A DNA stretch of 64,000 bases from Quillaja saponaria (Eukaryota > Streptophyta > Magnoliopsida > Fabales > Quillajaceae). The DNA is taken from positions 13,950,001 through 14,014,000 of the forward strand of contig CM055612.1 in NCBI GenBank assembly GCA_029379385.1, given 5' to 3'. This document shows, piece after piece, positions 60,967-64,000 of the stretch (position 1 is its first letter; each line of letters begins with the position of its first letter). The notes under the pieces are model-generated. The model was not told the DNA's origin. It worked only from the letters and a program-made list of their open reading frames with translations, and ran no database searches. The position numbers and the translations under genes were made by a program.

Positions 60967-61240
60967 GAAGTCAAAATTTTGGTAGATAGGGATCCCATAA
61001 AAACTTCTTTTGAGGAATGGGCTAAACCTGATCATTTCTCAAGAACAATAGCTAAGGGACTTGATACTACTACTTGGATCTGGAACCTAGATGCTGATGC
61101 TCACGATTTTGATAGCCATACTAGTGATTTAGAGGAAATTTCTAGAAAAGTATTTAGTGACCATTTCGGCTAACTCTCCATCATCTTTCTTTGGTTGAGT
61201 GGCATGTATTTCCATGGTGCTTATTTTTCCAATTATGAAA
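60967..61240 (+). pseudogene. psaA: Plastid psaA N-terminal fragment with nonsense mutation
   Basis: It reads [40 protein letters not shown] and [20 protein letters not shown], then FSDHFG and a TAA (61171-61173) where PsaA has Gln. The frame continues as LSIIFLWLSGMYFHG and FSNYE before losing homology. This is the start of photosystem I protein A, of about 750 residues. C-to-T changes (Gln to stop) fit decay of methylated nuclear DNA. Confidence 0.93.
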
Positions 61241-62400
61241 AAAAATTAATTTGAATAATAAATAAAAAACTCTTTTTATTCTTAATTAGTTTTGTTTCAT
61301 ATTCGTATTCAAAGGTTTTATTTCTTTTGAATCAGTTAATTATACTAGTAATAATAAATGAAGATATGCAAAACTGAAATAGGATTTTCTAGTCTTAATT
61401 ATTCTGAGTCTGTCCTTAATACTTCAAATATTTTTCAAAGTAAGAAGTTAAAATAAAAACGAGTTAAATGAAATAACCAAATTACCAGTGAAAATAAAGA
61501 AATAAAAAAAACGTAAGTATTTTTTTTAGTATTAGTAATATTTTTATGAAGATATAGAAAGGTAAAATTTCAAATTCTATATTACAATAATATACATCTA
61601 TAGGGTAAGGATAAAGAATTACACTAAAACTTGAAAAAAAAAAAAAAAAGTATTTGATTTTTATATGAATCATAAAAAACAGACTGTATGACCTAATAAA
61701 ATAAGAATTATTTTATTGTTATCTTAGTTTGTGTTTGTTTATTCAACATTTCTCTTTTGGTTCTCTTAGAACTGATTTTAAAAAGCTACAACAGGAGTAT
61801 TTGGTAAAATAATATAAAAGATGTTTTCAATAAGTAGAAGCTACAAAATTAGTGTTTAGTAAATCAAGTCAGAATTTTACTAGAAATGGAACCAATTAGA
61901 GAACTTGTTCTGGGATCAAAAGTGGGGGACATAGTGCTACCATAACTGGAACTCCATTCACATATCGATCAATCAACCTAATAGCCTTAGAGTATGGATT
62001 ATTGAATGTTGATGAAACTTTTACCTAATTTCTAAGTGTTCTTGCATGAAAAACAAAGAAACTCTAATTTTCTAGTGTAATAAAAACACTAAACCAAGTT
62101 GGTTTTAAGAATGAAAACCAAACCTAATGAAACCATGAAGCTAATAGGTTGTTTCTATAAGTTTCTTTTTTGTCTTCAAGCATGACCAACAAAAAGTATC
62201 AAAGAAATTGGCTCCATACCTTCCAAGTAAAATTCAATTCAAGTCTTTGTTTCTTAAATTTCCCATAATTCGTTTAACTTTTAATTCTATATAAGTGTCC
62301 CATGATTACTTATTATTCTTTTAACAAAGTTGATTCAGCCCTAAAAACAAAAAAAAAAAAAAAAAAATCTATCTCACATAATACCACACGTATCAAGCTA
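61241..62400. other. AT-rich stretch without recognised genes
   Basis: It holds A/T runs (for example 61634-61649 and 62351-62367) and AT-rich spacer. Around 61800-61860 are TTTGGTAAAAT and TGTTTAGTAAAT phrases like those near 430-460, again hinting at a decayed small transposon. No coding signal is recognisable. Confidence 0.45.
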
Positions 62401-62758
62401 ATCATATTCGAAATTCAATTAAATTATTCAGTGAAAAAGTAAGAGCTTGCTTATAGATAAATAGTCATGAGCACCCGAAAAGGAATCTCTTACTATAAAA
62501 TGGCCCTATCCAATAGGAGCCTGACACGTGGTCAAGTATAATTGGCTTGTAAGACTGATTGCTTGGTTATAAATAAACACCATTGAACACCTGTCACTCA
62601 CTTGGTTATAAATAAAGCCCTACATGGGTTAGATGGGCATGAAAAGACAGATCATTATAAACCACAGTCCTTAATCTGCTCCTCTAGTCCAGCCCTCCAA
62701 GCCGAGCTTGAGGACATTAGATCTAGGGACGTAGGCCCTACCCGTTAATACACTAACA
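62401..62758 (+). mobile_element. Right part of the 5' LTR of a Tat-lineage gypsy element
   Basis: The edge is placed at ...CACTAACA (62758), followed by CTGGCACTATCCATGGGAA, a decayed form of the TGGCGCCGTCTGTGGGAA primer-binding region of Tat/Ogre-type elements. GTTATAAATAAA phrases (62566, 62608) could be the LTR TATA region and appear in a short direct repeat (CACTTGGTTATAAATAAA and GCTTGGTTATAAATAAA). The outer edge of the LTR is not resolved. Confidence 0.55.
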
Positions 62759-62770
62759 CTGGCACTATCC

Positions 62771-63500
62771 ATGGGAACTATTCCCACCCTATTCCCTAAC
62801 ATTATAGGACCAAAAATAAACCTTAGAAGCACCTCTAGACCTATAATATCTAACAGAACCTGTCAATTGCATAATGTCCAATCCCCTCCTGTAAGGACAA
62901 GTTTGTTATCAGTTAAACAAACCCCAGGAGACTCCTTGAAAGTTTATATGAGTTGTTTTAACACTATGATGTTGGAGGTTAGAACAAATAACATAGAAGT
63001 AGTAATGACAACTCTAAAGGTTAGGCTAAGGGAATCCCAGTTTCGTTACGACATCAATCGCAGAACCCCAATTAGCCTAAAAGAACTCATGGAAAGAGCC
63101 CAAGAATATATCAATGCATTCCAGTAGAGCGGGCTCTTCGACACCAAGGAGGGACGATGGGGTTAAGTCAGGTAGAAAGTAAGGGCACAAAGAAAGAATG
63201 GAAAAATACCCCCCCCCCCCCCCCCCCCAAGAAATGGAAATCTTGTAAAAGGCAAGAAGGTAGGCAAAGGGACTACCAGGAACAACCTCACTTTGGTATG
63301 TACACCCCTCCTGAATAAGACTAGGTCAAGGATTTTGATGGCTATCAAACAAAAGCATATAATCATCGAGGCCCTAAGGATCAATTTAAGAGGTAAGCAT
63401 ATCGACCAGAGGAAGTATTGTAGATACCACAAGTCACCAAGACATAACACTAACAATTGTTACCAGTTAAAGAATGAGATTGAAAAGCTTATTCAATGAG
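62771..63500 (+). pseudogene. Tat-lineage gypsy gag
   Basis: The frame at 62771-63127 gives SVKQTPGDSLKVYMSCFNTM, a TALKVRLRESQFR-like run and ISLKELMERAQEYINA, the Tat-type gag core. A second frame (63293-63499) has TRSRILMAIKQKHIIIEALR and the knuckle-like YCRYHKSPRHNTNNCYQLKN followed by EIEKLIQ. The two are separated by a frameshift and a run of 20 C's (63209-63228). The two halves together have the order expected for the family. Confidence 0.85.
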
Positions 63501-63769
63501 GGTATCTTCAGGAACATACCTTGAGACATAAGGAAAGGAACAAGGATATGATTCAAGATGATGACAAAGGACCCGAGGAGCCCAACCCAAGGATGGGAGC
63601 TCAGGGGCCCTGAGGAAGGATGTCTAACAAGTTATCCATACTATTACTAGCGGATCACCTTATGGGGGAATGTTAGCCTCGACTTAAAAGTAATATGGGT
63701 AGAGATTTCTATATGTGTTGGAAAGTTGGAGACGAGGGAAGCAAGATGACAAAAGTTCAGCAATGAAAT

Positions 63770-64000
63770 CCTTTTTCTAGGAAGATCTATTTGGGGATGA
63801 GTTCCCTCATAATGACCCTTTAATAATTGAGGCAACAATGGCCAATTCCCTAGTCAAAAGGATCCTTGTTGATAACGGAAGCTCGGTAAACATCATGTAC
63901 TCAACGTGCTTTGAATAGATATAGATCCCAAGGAGTAGTTTGAAGCCATATGATGAAGTCTTACTAGGTTACAGCGGTGAATCTATTATCATCGTAGGGA
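63770..64000 (+). pseudogene. Tat-lineage gypsy protease region, cut by the window end
   Basis: The frame reads [40 protein letters not shown] and [16 protein letters not shown] is the aspartic-protease motif in the form usual for Tat-lineage elements (D-N-G-S-S). A TAG after CFE breaks the frame. RT and the rest should lie beyond the window. Confidence 0.85.

Noticed and set aside
1..64000. CRISPR arrays, bacterial operons, rRNA genes
   Set aside because: The window is plant nuclear DNA. I saw no regularly spaced short repeats of that kind and no rRNA motif. I did not fold every region for tRNAs, so a missed tRNA is possible.

Overview
This is AT-rich nuclear DNA from a flowering plant, most likely a eudicot. 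The evidence is an XA21/EFR-type receptor kinase gene, GT-AG introns, exon copies of plant DDB1, a YL1/SWC2-like protein and a subtilase, plastid-derived inserts, and Ty3/gypsy and LINE families typical of plants. I cannot name the species.

Layout. 1-2.5 kb is AT-rich intergenic DNA. 2.6-5.85 kb holds the only near-complete host gene, a subfamily-XII-like LRR receptor kinase with a non-RD catalytic loop, one intron in the kinase domain and a single extra T that breaks the frame. 7.2-10.8 kb holds a tandem-repeat tract and a MITE-like element with TIRs of about 100 bp, split by a 2.8 kb solo LTR. 12.2-20.2 kb is a cluster of related long LTRs carrying host exon copies (DDB1; YL1/SWC2-like plus subtilase), followed by a scrap of Tekay-like pol. 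21.7-27 kb holds further LTRs. 27.1-36.3 kb is a decayed Athila-like gypsy element with a LINE in its gag. 36.3-48.5 kb is a minus-strand Reina-like gypsy element, split by about 8.3 kb of nested DNA. That insert includes a tandem gag-only (TR-GAG-like) element arranged gag-LTR-gag-LTR. 48.8-49.4 kb is a truncated paralog of the receptor kinase that has lost its catalytic loop. 49.6-54.8 kb is a second gag-only element, from the Athila-like lineage. 54.8-59.2 kb holds a LINE scrap, LTR fragments and a duplicated LTR-like repeat. 59.8-61.2 kb is a mosaic of plastid fragments (psbJ, two pieces of atpB, rps7, psaA). 62.4 kb to the end is the 5' part of a Tat-lineage gypsy element, cut by the window edge.

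There is no operon-like organisation. The host signal is a receptor-kinase locus with a broken distal paralog, surrounded by nested retrotransposons. The most distinctive observations are two independent gag-only derivatives, one of them a tandem array sharing an LTR; host exons with intact splice borders inside LTR DNA; and a scrambled plastid insertion. I did not see a clearly new biological system. All family assignments come from reading motifs by eye, without searches.
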